Assembly (NCBI GenBank): GCA_002690755.1
Contig: NZFT01000123.1
Span: forward strand, 3,923-9,958
Source of the DNA: Phycisphaerae bacterium
GTDB taxonomy: Bacteria > Planctomycetota > Phycisphaerae > Phycisphaerales > SM1A02
DNA: 6,036 nucleotides
Direction: 5' to 3'
Position numbers and translations under genes: made by a program. The notes beneath the pieces were generated by a model, which did not search any database, was not told where the DNA came from, and saw nothing but the letters and a program-made list of their open reading frames with translations. Each line of letters opens with the position of its first letter. Position 1 is the first letter of the stretch. Below are positions 1 through 5,613 of the stretch, piece after piece.

Positions 1-783
1 CCCGACGTGCTCTACCTTCCGACCTATGCGGCCACCGGCTGGTATCACGGCCGGGTCGACCGCGAACGCTTTCCCACCGTCGAATCGGTGGTGGAGGCGG
101 CGGAGCGGTTCGCGATGGAGCGGTACCTGCCCGCCCTCGCGGCCGGAAACGCCCTGCCCGCGGACGAGCGGGCGGTGGTGGTCGCGGGACTCTCCAGACT
201 CACCGGCCTCGAACCGGCGTTCCTCGAGGAATGGGATCTCCGCATCTGGGGCGGCCCGTTCCAGAAGGAACTCCTCCGGTCGGAGCGGAAGACGGTGGGT
301 CGACTCGATTCACGATTCGTCGGTCGCGACGCCCGGGCCGCCGGACAGTCCCCCGAATTCGATCCGAGCATGGAGGCGATTCGTGGTCCCTACACCGCGA
401 CGCTGAACGACTACGTACGTCGTGAACTGGATTTCAAGAGCGATCTTCCCTACGAGATACTCACCGGTCGCGTCCGTCCCTGGGACTACTCGCGCTGGGA
501 GAACCGTTACGTGGACGTCGCGTCGAACCTTCGCAGCGCGATGGTGCGGAATCCCGGACTCCGCGTCTTCCACGCCGGTGGCTGGTACGACATGGCCACG
601 CCGCCCTTCGCGGCGGACTGGGTCTTCGACCACCTCGAACTCGAGCCGGACGATCGGGACCGCATCGAACGAGCCTACTACCCGGCCGGGCACATGATGT
701 ACGTGCACGATCCGAGCCGATTGAAGCTCGATCGCGATCTCGATGGGTTCTACGAGCGGACGCTCGCGCCCGAATCGCCGTGA
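1..783 (+). CDS. Serine carboxypeptidase-like (peptidase S10) protein, C-terminal part
   Basis: The reading frame is open from the first base and ends at TGA 781-783, so this is the last 260 residues of a gene whose start lies outside the window. The fragment opens with LYLPTYAATGWYHG, typical of the bacterial carboxypeptidase-related branch of peptidase S10 (alpha/beta hydrolase fold). The two late members of the catalytic triad are visible: Asp in GGWYDMATP (codon 589-591) and His in AGHMMY (codon 691-693). The nucleophilic serine (usually GESYG) must lie upstream, outside the window. Family members remove C-terminal residues from peptides and are usually exported; the signal peptide cannot be checked here. 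The first GTG, at 7-9, is an internal codon and not the start. The gene converges on the radical SAM gene, and no U-tract terminator of its own follows the stop. The family call is fairly firm, but the peptide substrate is unknown. Confidence 0.85.
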   Translation, partial: PDVLYLPTYAATGWYHGRVDRERFPTVESVVEAAERFAMERYLPALAAGNALPADERAVVVAGLSRLTGLEPAFLEEWDLRIWGGPFQKELLRSERKTVGRLDSRFVGRDARAAGQSPEFDPSMEAIRGPYTATLNDYVRRELDFKSDLPYEILTGRVRPWDYSRWENRYVDVASNLRSAMVRNPGLRVFHAGGWYDMATPPFAADWVFDHLELEPDDRDRIERAYYPAGHMMYVHDPSRLKLDRDLDGFYERTLAPESP

Positions 784-815
784 CCGGACGGATCGCCCGC
801 GTCGGAACGGGGGCG

Positions 816-869
816 GTCCGTCTGGTCCACGTGGTCCATGTCTCGGATGTCCCGCATGTCCCGCGGGTC
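816..869. repeat. Degenerate 9-nt periodic repeat, six units
   Basis: Six consecutive 9-mers can be lined up: GTCCGTCTG, GTCCACGTG, GTCCATGTC, TCGGATGTC, CCGCATGTC and CCGCGGGTC. Neighbouring units share most positions, especially the ATGTC or GTC end and the TCC/CCG beginning. The array sits between the stop codons of two convergent genes and runs directly into the terminator hairpin. Read as codons it gives a three-residue period (V-H-V, S-D-V, P-H-V, P-R-V), but that frame has no convincing start or ribosome binding site. Its function is unknown; it may be a slippage-derived tract or one copy of a dispersed intergenic repeat. Confidence 0.5.
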
Positions 870-872
870 CCG

Positions 873-920
873 AAAAAACGCCCGGTGCTTCGTCGGAATC
901 CAAACGAGGCACCGGGCGTT
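873..920 (-). terminator. Rho-independent terminator of the KamA-family gene
   Basis: A perfect 12-bp inverted repeat, AACGCCCGGTGC at 877-888 and its complement at 909-920, continues inward by one G-U and four more pairs to a loop of about 10 nt. Read on the minus strand the stem is followed at once by six T residues (plus-strand A tract 873-878). This is a textbook intrinsic terminator 22 bp after the aminomutase stop. On the plus strand the stem lacks a following T tract, so it should stop the incoming carboxypeptidase transcript less efficiently, although it could still protect that mRNA's 3' end. Confidence 0.88.
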
Positions 921-942
921 GGATGTCATGCGACACGTGGCC

Positions 943-2343
943 TCAGGATGCGGAACCCACGGTGAGCGGAACGGTGCCCGGGGTCTCCTCCGCGGCGTCC
1001 GGCCAGTTGCCGGGGAAGAACGGAGCATCGGCTTCGGTCAGCGGTTCGAGGGTGTCGAACCAGGTCGCCTTGGGGTCGTACTTCGCGAAGAACGGCTGAC
1101 GCACCAGCTCGCCGCGACGGCACTGCAGGTACTCGAGGACGAATGCCTTCTGGCCGCCGACGTCGCGGACGCCGAGGATATGCACCTTGCCGGGGAACGC
1201 GGACATCGAGGGACCTCGGACGGTCCGAGCGATGCCACTGACCTTCGAATAGGCCTCGACGAAGATCTCGTGGCACTTGTCCAGCGGGGTTTCGAAGTAG
1301 CCGCGGGCGCCGGTGTCCCGTTCGACGAAGAAGTAGTAGGGGATCAGTCCGAGGCGAACGCCGGTGTTCCACATCTCGGTCCACACGTCCGGGTCGTCGT
1401 TGACGTGCCGAATGAGCGGGCTCTGCATGCGGATGTTCGCGCCGGTCTCGCGGATGCGTCGGACGGCCTCGCGGGACATCGGCGTCGAAAGCTCGACGGG
1501 ATGCGAGTAGTGGCCCATGATCGCGACGGTTCGTCCGCTGGCGATGATGCGGCGGAAGATGTCGAGCAGTTCCTCGGCGTCCGCGTCGGTGACGTATCGC
1601 TGGGGCCAGTAGGCGACGCTCTTGGTGCCGATCCGGATCGTCTGGATGTGTGCGAGTTCCGGGTCCTCGAGGATCCGGTCGATGTACCGGGCGAAAACCT
1701 TCGACTTCATCACCATCGGATCGCCGCCGGTGAAGAGCACGTCGCTGATCTCGGGGTGCTCCCCGAGGTAGGCGGCGAGCTGGTCCACGTCCTTGTTCGC
1801 GAACTTCATGTCGTCGAGACCGACGAACTGGGCCCAGCGGAAGCAGAAGGTGCAGTAGGCGTGACAGGTCTGGCCGTGCGCGGGGAAGAAGAGCGTGGTC
1901 TGGTCATACTTGTGCTGGATTCCGGGGACCGGTTCACCCGCCACGGTGGGAACGTTGTGGGTCATCTGGCCCGCGGGATGCGGATTGAGCTCGAGTTGGA
2001 TCTCCCGGATCGCCGCCTTGAGTTCCTCCTTCTGATCCGATGCCTGCAGCTCGCGGATCCGCTCGAACTGTTCGTTGGAAAGCATGTCCTTGTGCGGGAA
2101 GGTGAGGCGGAAGATCGGATCGTCGGGGACCGCGTTCCAGTCGATCAGCTCCTCCATCACGTACTGGTTGGTACGGAAGGGAAGCACGGCGGAGACCACT
2201 TCGATGCCGGCTCGGAGGTCGGGGTCGAGCCCCTCCCATTCGGGCGTGGACGTGACGTTGGATCGGGTGATCGCCTTGAACCGCTGGGGCTGATCGAAGT
2301 CGATCAGATCGAGGGTGGCGTCGTTTCTCTGTTCCTGGATCAT
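943..2343 (-). CDS. KamA-family radical SAM amino acid 2,3-aminomutase, probably not lysine-specific
   Basis: A 466-residue cytoplasmic enzyme of the lysine 2,3-aminomutase family. These enzymes use a [4Fe-4S] cluster, SAM and PLP to move an alpha-amino group to the beta carbon. Visible motifs are the cluster motif CHAYCTFC (Cys160, Cys164, Cys167), SAM-binding GGD at 206-208, and Arg169 just after the third Cys, matching the KAM arginine that binds the substrate carboxylate. A hand alignment, from memory, with Clostridium KAM puts Lys386 (FPGK) at the PLP lysine. Arg342 falls at Asp293 and Ser379 at Asp330, the pair that holds the lysine side-chain amine. The C-terminal zinc cysteines are absent. 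The ATG at 2343 was chosen because GAGGAG lies 11 nt upstream and the protein then has near-family length (KAM about 416). A TTG at 2565 would add 74 low-complexity residues and is unlikely. A terminator follows the gene. Family membership is firm; the substrate is unknown, and glutamate or another non-cationic amino acid is possible. Confidence 0.88.
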   Translation of the reverse strand: MIQEQRNDATLDLIDFDQPQRFKAITRSNVTSTPEWEGLDPDLRAGIEVVSAVLPFRTNQYVMEELIDWNAVPDDPIFRLTFPHKDMLSNEQFERIRELQASDQKEELKAAIREIQLELNPHPAGQMTHNVPTVAGEPVPGIQHKYDQTTLFFPAHGQTCHAYCTFCFRWAQFVGLDDMKFANKDVDQLAAYLGEHPEISDVLFTGGDPMVMKSKVFARYIDRILEDPELAHIQTIRIGTKSVAYWPQRYVTDADAEELLDIFRRIIASGRTVAIMGHYSHPVELSTPMSREAVRRIRETGANIRMQSPLIRHVNDDPDVWTEMWNTGVRLGLIPYYFFVERDTGARGYFETPLDKCHEIFVEAYSKVSGIARTVRGPSMSAFPGKVHILGVRDVGGQKAFVLEYLQCRRGELVRQPFFAKYDPKATWFDTLEPLTEADAPFFPGNWPDAAEETPGTVPLTVGSAS

Positions 2344-2354
2344 GGCGGTGCGAT

Positions 2355-2360
2355 CTCCTC
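2355..2360 (-). promoter_or_regulatory. Ribosome binding site deciding the aminomutase start
   Basis: The minus strand reads GAGGAG, followed by 11 nt and then ATG at 2343-2341. The spacing is slightly long but acceptable. It is the only clear Shine-Dalgarno sequence seen at a gene start in this window. It favours the 466-residue product over the upstream TTG start. Confidence 0.6.
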
Positions 2361-2375
2361 GGCTCGGTGGCGGTG

Positions 2376-2543
2376 GGGAGCGGTGCTCCCGGCCACGGGG
2401 TCGTGGTGTCACCCTGGTGTCTGGGCCTCCGGAATCGGAGGCGGGCAACTCGAATGTGTTGGCGACCGGCTTTGCACGGATCCGCATGGGTGCGGACACT
2501 CGGTGGCGGTCGCCTCGAACCGGTTCACGTGACGTGGAACCGG
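2376..2543 (-). promoter_or_regulatory. Possible structured 5' leader with five stem-loops
   Basis: Between the permease stop and the aminomutase start, five compact inverted repeats follow one another. In transcript order they are: 2520-2543 (CCGGTT, bulged C, CACG, loop TCA, CGTG, AACCGG); 2481-2496 (6 bp, 4-nt loop); 2425-2442 (GCCTCCG/CGGAGGC, 7 bp, 4-nt loop); 2393-2406 (CCACG/CGTGG, 5 bp, 4-nt loop); and 2376-2390 (GGGAGC/GCTCCC, 6 bp, 3-nt loop). The last ends 15 nt before the GAGGAG ribosome binding site. The pattern would suit a regulatory leader, but GC-rich DNA forms short stems by chance. I recognise no lysine, SAM or cobalamin riboswitch core. Confidence 0.3.
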
Positions 2544-2550
2544 GAGTACC

Positions 2551-2556
2551 ATTGTA
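2551..2556 (-). promoter_or_regulatory. Candidate -10 box for the aminomutase gene
   Basis: The minus strand reads TACAAT, one mismatch from TATAAT, in otherwise GC-rich DNA about 43 bp after the permease stop. Transcription would start near 2544, right at the first stem-loop of the leader, giving a leader of about 200 nt. No good -35 hexamer lies 16-18 nt upstream, so the call is tentative. Confidence 0.3.
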
Positions 2557-2598
2557 GTGCTTCAACGTCGAGACGACCGGAAGCGTTCGTTTACGGGT

Positions 2599-3909
2599 TC
2601 AGATCGCCGTTTTTCGGCGAATAACGAGGGTGAATGGCACCAGCAGGACCACGCTGAACTGGACCGCGGCCGCGATCAGATACGTGGTCTGCACGCCGAA
2701 CCGTTCTTCAAGCGGGCCGCTGAGCATGTAGACCCCGCTCACCCCCAGGTTCATCAGCGCCATGTAGGCGGTGAACTGGGTCGCGGCGATCGACGGTCGA
2801 CACACCCCGAAGCAGATCGCGAAGAACGCCGCGTTCAGGCAGCCGGCGAGGGCCGACTCGACGATCAGATAGGTCCAGACGAGGGTGCGATTCTCCCAGA
2901 AGACGTCACCGAGGCCGAAGACCGCGAAGAGGAAGGCGAGAATCAGGCTGCAGAAGGCGAAGATCCGTCGCGGTCCGACCAGATCCGCGAGGAATCCGCC
3001 GAGTACGGCACCGCCGAGGCCCGCGAAGACGGCGGCACCGCCCGTCGCGGCCCCGTACTCCTCCTGCGACCAGCCGAGGTCGGCGACGAAGAGGTTGGTG
3101 GCGATCGGGCTGAGCAGGCCGCTGGCCGCGGTCGCGAGCAAGGCGACCACCGCGGTGACGATGGCGGCCGGCACGGTGAACGCACCGCCGAGGTCCCTGA
3201 GCAGGGCGATCGTCGATCGCGGTCTGGCTTCGAGTTCCGTGGTCGCGACGTCGTCCGCGGACGAGGCAACCGGCTTTTCGCTCGGCTTCGACCACGGAAA
3301 CCGCAGGTCGCCCGGCTTCTCGATCGTGAGCAACGGAAGCAGGGCGATGGCGCCGATCACCGCGATCATGCCGACGTAGGCGATCGGCATGCCACCGAGT
3401 CCGGCGAGGATCGAGAGGCCGCCGCCGCCGATCGCGGTGCCGCCGTACTTGGCCCCGTACATCAGGCCGCTGGCCTTGCCGCGATCCTCGGGCGGAAGCA
3501 GGTCGATCGCCATCGCGTCGACACAGACGTCCTGCAGGCTGTTGAAGATGTTGTGCAGGACGACCAGGGTGCCGAGCGTCTGAAGATCGGCGACGGGGTC
3601 GGGCATCATCGCCATCGCGACGAGGGTCCCGATCATGCCGGCCTGGGCGACGAGGATCCAAGGACGCCGTCGACCCCAGCGAGAATTGCCGAAGCGATCG
3701 ACGAACGGACCCCACACCCACTTGAACGCCCACGGAATGGTGCCAAGGGCGAACACCGAGGCGATCGCCTCGGTCTTCGCGCCGTTCGCCGCCATCGCCG
3801 CCGCGAGGGTGACGGTGAGGAAGCCGAAGGGCACGCCCTGCGCGACATACAGCGCGCAGAGCACCACCAGTCGGATCACGCGATGTTCTGAGAGGGCGAG
3901 GGGAGGCAT
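2599..3909 (-). CDS. MFS permease of the AmpG/PAT (peptide/acetyl-CoA transporter) type
   Basis: A 436-residue integral inner-membrane transporter. The N-terminal half resembles AmpG and related PAT-family carriers: the first helix has YVAQGVPFGFLTVTL (about 21-35), followed by IPWAFKWVWGPFVDRF and GRRRPWIL (58-86, the MFS motif A loop), then NSLQDVCVDAMAIDLLP (123-139), matching the QD..VDA signature. GKASGLMYGAKYGG (144-157) begins the next helix. A hydrophilic central loop (about 196-235) separates the two six-helix halves, and the protein ends with a short basic tail, VIRRKTAI. AmpG itself imports anhydro-muropeptides for cell-wall recycling; the substrate here is not determined by the sequence. 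The ATG at 3909 gives an intact first helix but has no Shine-Dalgarno sequence. It lies 25 bp after tRNA-Leu, so the two may be co-transcribed. The following aminomutase gene is 255 bp away and probably separate. Confidence 0.85.
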   Translation of the reverse strand: MPPLALSEHRVIRLVVLCALYVAQGVPFGFLTVTLAAAMAANGAKTEAIASVFALGTIPWAFKWVWGPFVDRFGNSRWGRRRPWILVAQAGMIGTLVAMAMMPDPVADLQTLGTLVVLHNIFNSLQDVCVDAMAIDLLPPEDRGKASGLMYGAKYGGTAIGGGGLSILAGLGGMPIAYVGMIAVIGAIALLPLLTIEKPGDLRFPWSKPSEKPVASSADDVATTELEARPRSTIALLRDLGGAFTVPAAIVTAVVALLATAASGLLSPIATNLFVADLGWSQEEYGAATGGAAVFAGLGGAVLGGFLADLVGPRRIFAFCSLILAFLFAVFGLGDVFWENRTLVWTYLIVESALAGCLNAAFFAICFGVCRPSIAATQFTAYMALMNLGVSGVYMLSGPLEERFGVQTTYLIAAAVQFSVVLLVPFTLVIRRKTAI

Positions 3910-3934
3910 CGGGTGCGGTGCGTCATGCAGGGAA

Positions 3935-4020
3935 TGGACCCGGAGGGGTTCGAACCCTCACGCCGCTTCCGCGGCCGCGGCTTTTAAGGCCGCTGCGTCT
4001 GCCGATTCCGCCACGGGTCC
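3935..4020 (-). tRNA. tRNA-Leu (anticodon UAA)
   Basis: The 86-nt minus-strand sequence folds as a class II tRNA. The acceptor stem is GGACCCG/CGGGTCC. The D arm, GCGGAATCGGCAGACGC, is typical of leucine tRNAs. The anticodon arm is GCGGC-CTTAAAA-GCCGC with anticodon TAA. A long variable arm (GCCGC-GGAA-GCGGC) and a T arm GAGGG-TTCGAAC-CCCTC follow. The discriminator base is A, as expected for leucine. CCA is not encoded (ATTCC follows). It reads UUA, a codon expected to be rare in such GC-rich DNA, and UUG by wobble. It sits between the sulfatase stop (41 bp away) and the permease start (25 bp away). Confidence 0.96.
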
Positions 4021-4027
4021 GGGCGGA

Positions 4028-4033
4028 ATCGTA
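4028..4033 (-). promoter_or_regulatory. Candidate -10 box for tRNA-Leu
   Basis: The minus strand reads TACGAT (TAnnnT type), ending 7 nt before the first base of the tRNA. This would place the transcription start at or next to the mature 5' end. No recognisable -35 hexamer is seen at 16-18 nt. The alternative is read-through from the sulfatase gene, because no terminator is visible in the 41-bp gap. Confidence 0.25.
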
Positions 4034-4061
4034 TCAGGGATGGACGGGATCCTGCCCGCGT

Positions 4062-5519
4062 TCACCGCTTCCAGTGGTCCTTCGCGCGTCTCGCCGCCTC
4101 CGCGGCGTCGGCGTCGAACATCTCGGATTCGACTCGTTCGAGGAGCAGCGTCGCATCGTCGCCATGTTCGGCACGGGCTTGATCCAACGCCCGTCGCATC
4201 GCGGCCACCCGCGCGGCGTTCGCGGGGTCGCGGGCCAGATCGACGCATTCATCCGGATCGGCGGCGAGATCGAAGACCTGCCAGCGATCGATCCGCGGGT
4301 ACCAGATCACCTTCCACCGATCGTCGCGCCAGGCTCGCTGCAGATCGCGGTATCGAGTGAGCACCTCGGCCCGGCCCGTCGGGTGGTGGAGGTCGAGGCC
4401 GTCCATCGCCTCCGGGATTTCGACCCCCGCCGTGGCGAGGATCGTGGGCGGAACGTCGTGCAGATACGCGAAATCAGCTCGGATGCCGCCTTCGGCGAAT
4501 CCGGGGCCGGCGATGATCAGCGGCGAGCGCATCGAGTGCTCGTAGAGATTCTGCTTGCCGAGCAGGCCGTGACTTCCCAGCGCAAGTCCGTGGTCGCCCG
4601 CGAACACCACCAGCGTGTCCTCGGTGAGGCCATGGCGGTCGAGGGTGGTGAGCACCCGGCCGATTCCCGCATCCATGTTCTCGATCATCAGGTCGTAGCG
4701 AGCGATCTCCTCGCGGAGGGTCTCGGGCGTGCGGGGCCAGGCGACGAGCTCCTCGTCCCGGATCGTCATCTCGCCGTTGTCGAACGGATGCACCGGAAGG
4801 ACGTTCGGTGGCAGTTCGATCGCGCGAGCGCGATCCCGGATCACGTCTTCGCCGTCCGGAGGTGTTCGCGGGTCGTGCGGCGCGGTGAAGGACAGGCTCA
4901 GCACGAACGGTCGATCATCGTCGTCGGTCGCGCACGCCTCGATGAACGCGGCGGCGCGATCGGCGAACTCGTCGCTGCTGTAGTCCTCGAGCCGGCGTCG
5001 CACGTCCTCGCGGTCCGGCCCGACGTCGACCACGGGCAGCGTGGTGTGGCTGCCCATGCCGCCGAAGAGCACGCTCGAACCACCTTCGAAGCAGCGCTTG
5101 AACCACGGGCGTCCGCCGTGCCACTTCCCGACGTGATGAGTCCGCCACCCCGCCCCCCGAAGGACTTCCGGCCACAGCGGGAAGTCGGCCCGGCGAAGCG
5201 CGACGCGCCAGTCGGGCGTCGTCCAGTCGCTCCGGCCCGAGATCAGGCGGGCGCGGCTCGGGAGGCAGACGGCGGGGGAGGTCGAGCCCTGGCAGTACGC
5301 GTGCTCGAATCGAACGCCTCGGGCCGCCAGCGCGTCGATCGCGGTGGTGTCGATTCCGGGATGACCGGCGCACCCGAGGTGATCGGCCCGGTGGTCGTCG
5401 GCGACGATGAACACGATGTTCGGTCGATGGTCCGCATCGATCGGGGGCGGATCGGCGGTGCTGACCCCGGGCAGGAGCAGGATCGGGAGCGACACGCGAT
5501 GCCATCGTCTTCTGGTCAT
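4062..5519 (-). CDS. Exported formylglycine-dependent sulfatase (type I arylsulfatase family)
   Basis: A complete 485-residue sulfatase that hydrolyses sulfate esters. Active-site features, in order, are: metal-binding Asp41-Asp42 in NIVFIVADDHR; the formylglycine motif CLPSR with Cys85 as the residue to be oxidised and Arg89; Lys132 and His134 in GKWH; His215 in APHDPR; Asp309-His310 in FAGDHG; and Lys322 in LGKQNLYEH. The set appears intact, so the enzyme is probably active if a formylglycine-generating enzyme exists elsewhere. The overall pattern (DHG..LGSHGLLGKQNLYEHS, then a short C-terminal domain with a WYPRIDRWQVFDLAADPDE stretch) is like iduronate-2-sulfatase or choline-sulfatase-like members; the natural substrate is unknown. 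Residues 1-22 look like a short signal peptide: basic RRRWHR, hydrophobic VSLPILLLPG, possible cleavage after VSTA. The RRRW start is loosely Tat-like. The ATG at 5519 has no Shine-Dalgarno sequence; a -10-like box ends 6 nt before it. Confidence 0.93.
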   Translation of the reverse strand: MTRRRWHRVSLPILLLPGVSTADPPPIDADHRPNIVFIVADDHRADHLGCAGHPGIDTTAIDALAARGVRFEHAYCQGSTSPAVCLPSRARLISGRSDWTTPDWRVALRRADFPLWPEVLRGAGWRTHHVGKWHGGRPWFKRCFEGGSSVLFGGMGSHTTLPVVDVGPDREDVRRRLEDYSSDEFADRAAAFIEACATDDDDRPFVLSLSFTAPHDPRTPPDGEDVIRDRARAIELPPNVLPVHPFDNGEMTIRDEELVAWPRTPETLREEIARYDLMIENMDAGIGRVLTTLDRHGLTEDTLVVFAGDHGLALGSHGLLGKQNLYEHSMRSPLIIAGPGFAEGGIRADFAYLHDVPPTILATAGVEIPEAMDGLDLHHPTGRAEVLTRYRDLQRAWRDDRWKVIWYPRIDRWQVFDLAADPDECVDLARDPANAARVAAMRRALDQARAEHGDDATLLLERVESEMFDADAAEAARRAKDHWKR

Positions 5520-5525
5520 GGCACG

Positions 5526-5553
5526 AGGATCGCCGAAGGCGCCGCCGTGTCAA
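5526..5553 (-). promoter_or_regulatory. Promoter of the sulfatase gene, possibly leaderless
   Basis: The minus strand carries a perfect -35 hexamer TTGACA (plus-strand 5548-5553), a 16-nt spacer and a weak -10 hexamer GATCCT (5526-5531). Only 6 nt (CGTGCC) separate this from the ATG. Transcription would therefore start at or within a base or two of the start codon, consistent with the missing Shine-Dalgarno sequence. The -35 is strong evidence; the -10 matches only A2 and T6. Confidence 0.5.
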
Positions 5554-5601
5554 GCGAATCACGATCGGAGCGCGGTTCCGGGAGGTGTTGCGGGGATCTC
5601 G

Positions 5602-5607
5602 TAGACT
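5602..5607 (+). promoter_or_regulatory. Candidate -10 box of the XdhC-family gene, leaderless geometry
   Basis: TAGACT (TAnnnT type) ends 6 nt before the ATG at 5614, the same distance as for the divergent sulfatase gene. The usual Shine-Dalgarno position (about 5601-5608) holds GTAGACTC, with no purine-rich core. A GGGAGG sequence at 5580-5585 is about 28 nt away, too far to act as a ribosome binding site. No good -35 hexamer is visible. Confidence 0.35.
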
Positions 5608-5613
5608 CCGGGC

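Noticed and set aside
785..820. Imperfect stem (CGGAC...CGCCC with GGGCG-GTCCG) just after the carboxypeptidase stop
   Set aside because: It has a 4-nt bulge, a long loop and no T tract after it; weak compared with the terminator at 873-920.
838..2532. Long open frame on the plus strand (564 codons) opposite the radical SAM gene
   Set aside because: It is antisense to a gene with clear catalytic motifs, has repetitive Asp/Glu/Val/Gly-rich composition typical of GC-rich antisense frames, and shows no recognisable domain.
2407..2552. Small upstream ORF starting at ATG 2552 within the aminomutase leader
   Set aside because: The ATG overlaps the TACAAT box, so it would not be transcribed from that promoter. 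It has no ribosome binding site, and its product is low-complexity.
2344..2565. N-terminal extension of the aminomutase from TTG at 2565
   Set aside because: The 74 extra residues are Pro/Arg/Ser-rich and unlike the family, the TTG overlaps the possible promoter, and a ribosome binding site supports ATG 2343.
2604..2620. Perfect hairpin TCGCCG-TTTTT-CGGCGA at the end of the permease gene
   Set aside because: The T/A run is in the loop and no T tract follows on the minus strand, so it is not a convincing intrinsic terminator. It lies in the last codons of the permease.
2557..3891. Long open frame on the plus strand (444 codons) opposite the permease gene
   Set aside because: Its product is very rich in Arg, Asp, Glu and Gly with no domain, and the opposite strand encodes a well-formed MFS permease.
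3935..4020. tRNA-Leu as an attachment site for an integrated element
   Set aside because: I saw no repeated tRNA 3' end, integrase or other mobile gene in the window, and both flanks carry ordinary chromosomal genes.
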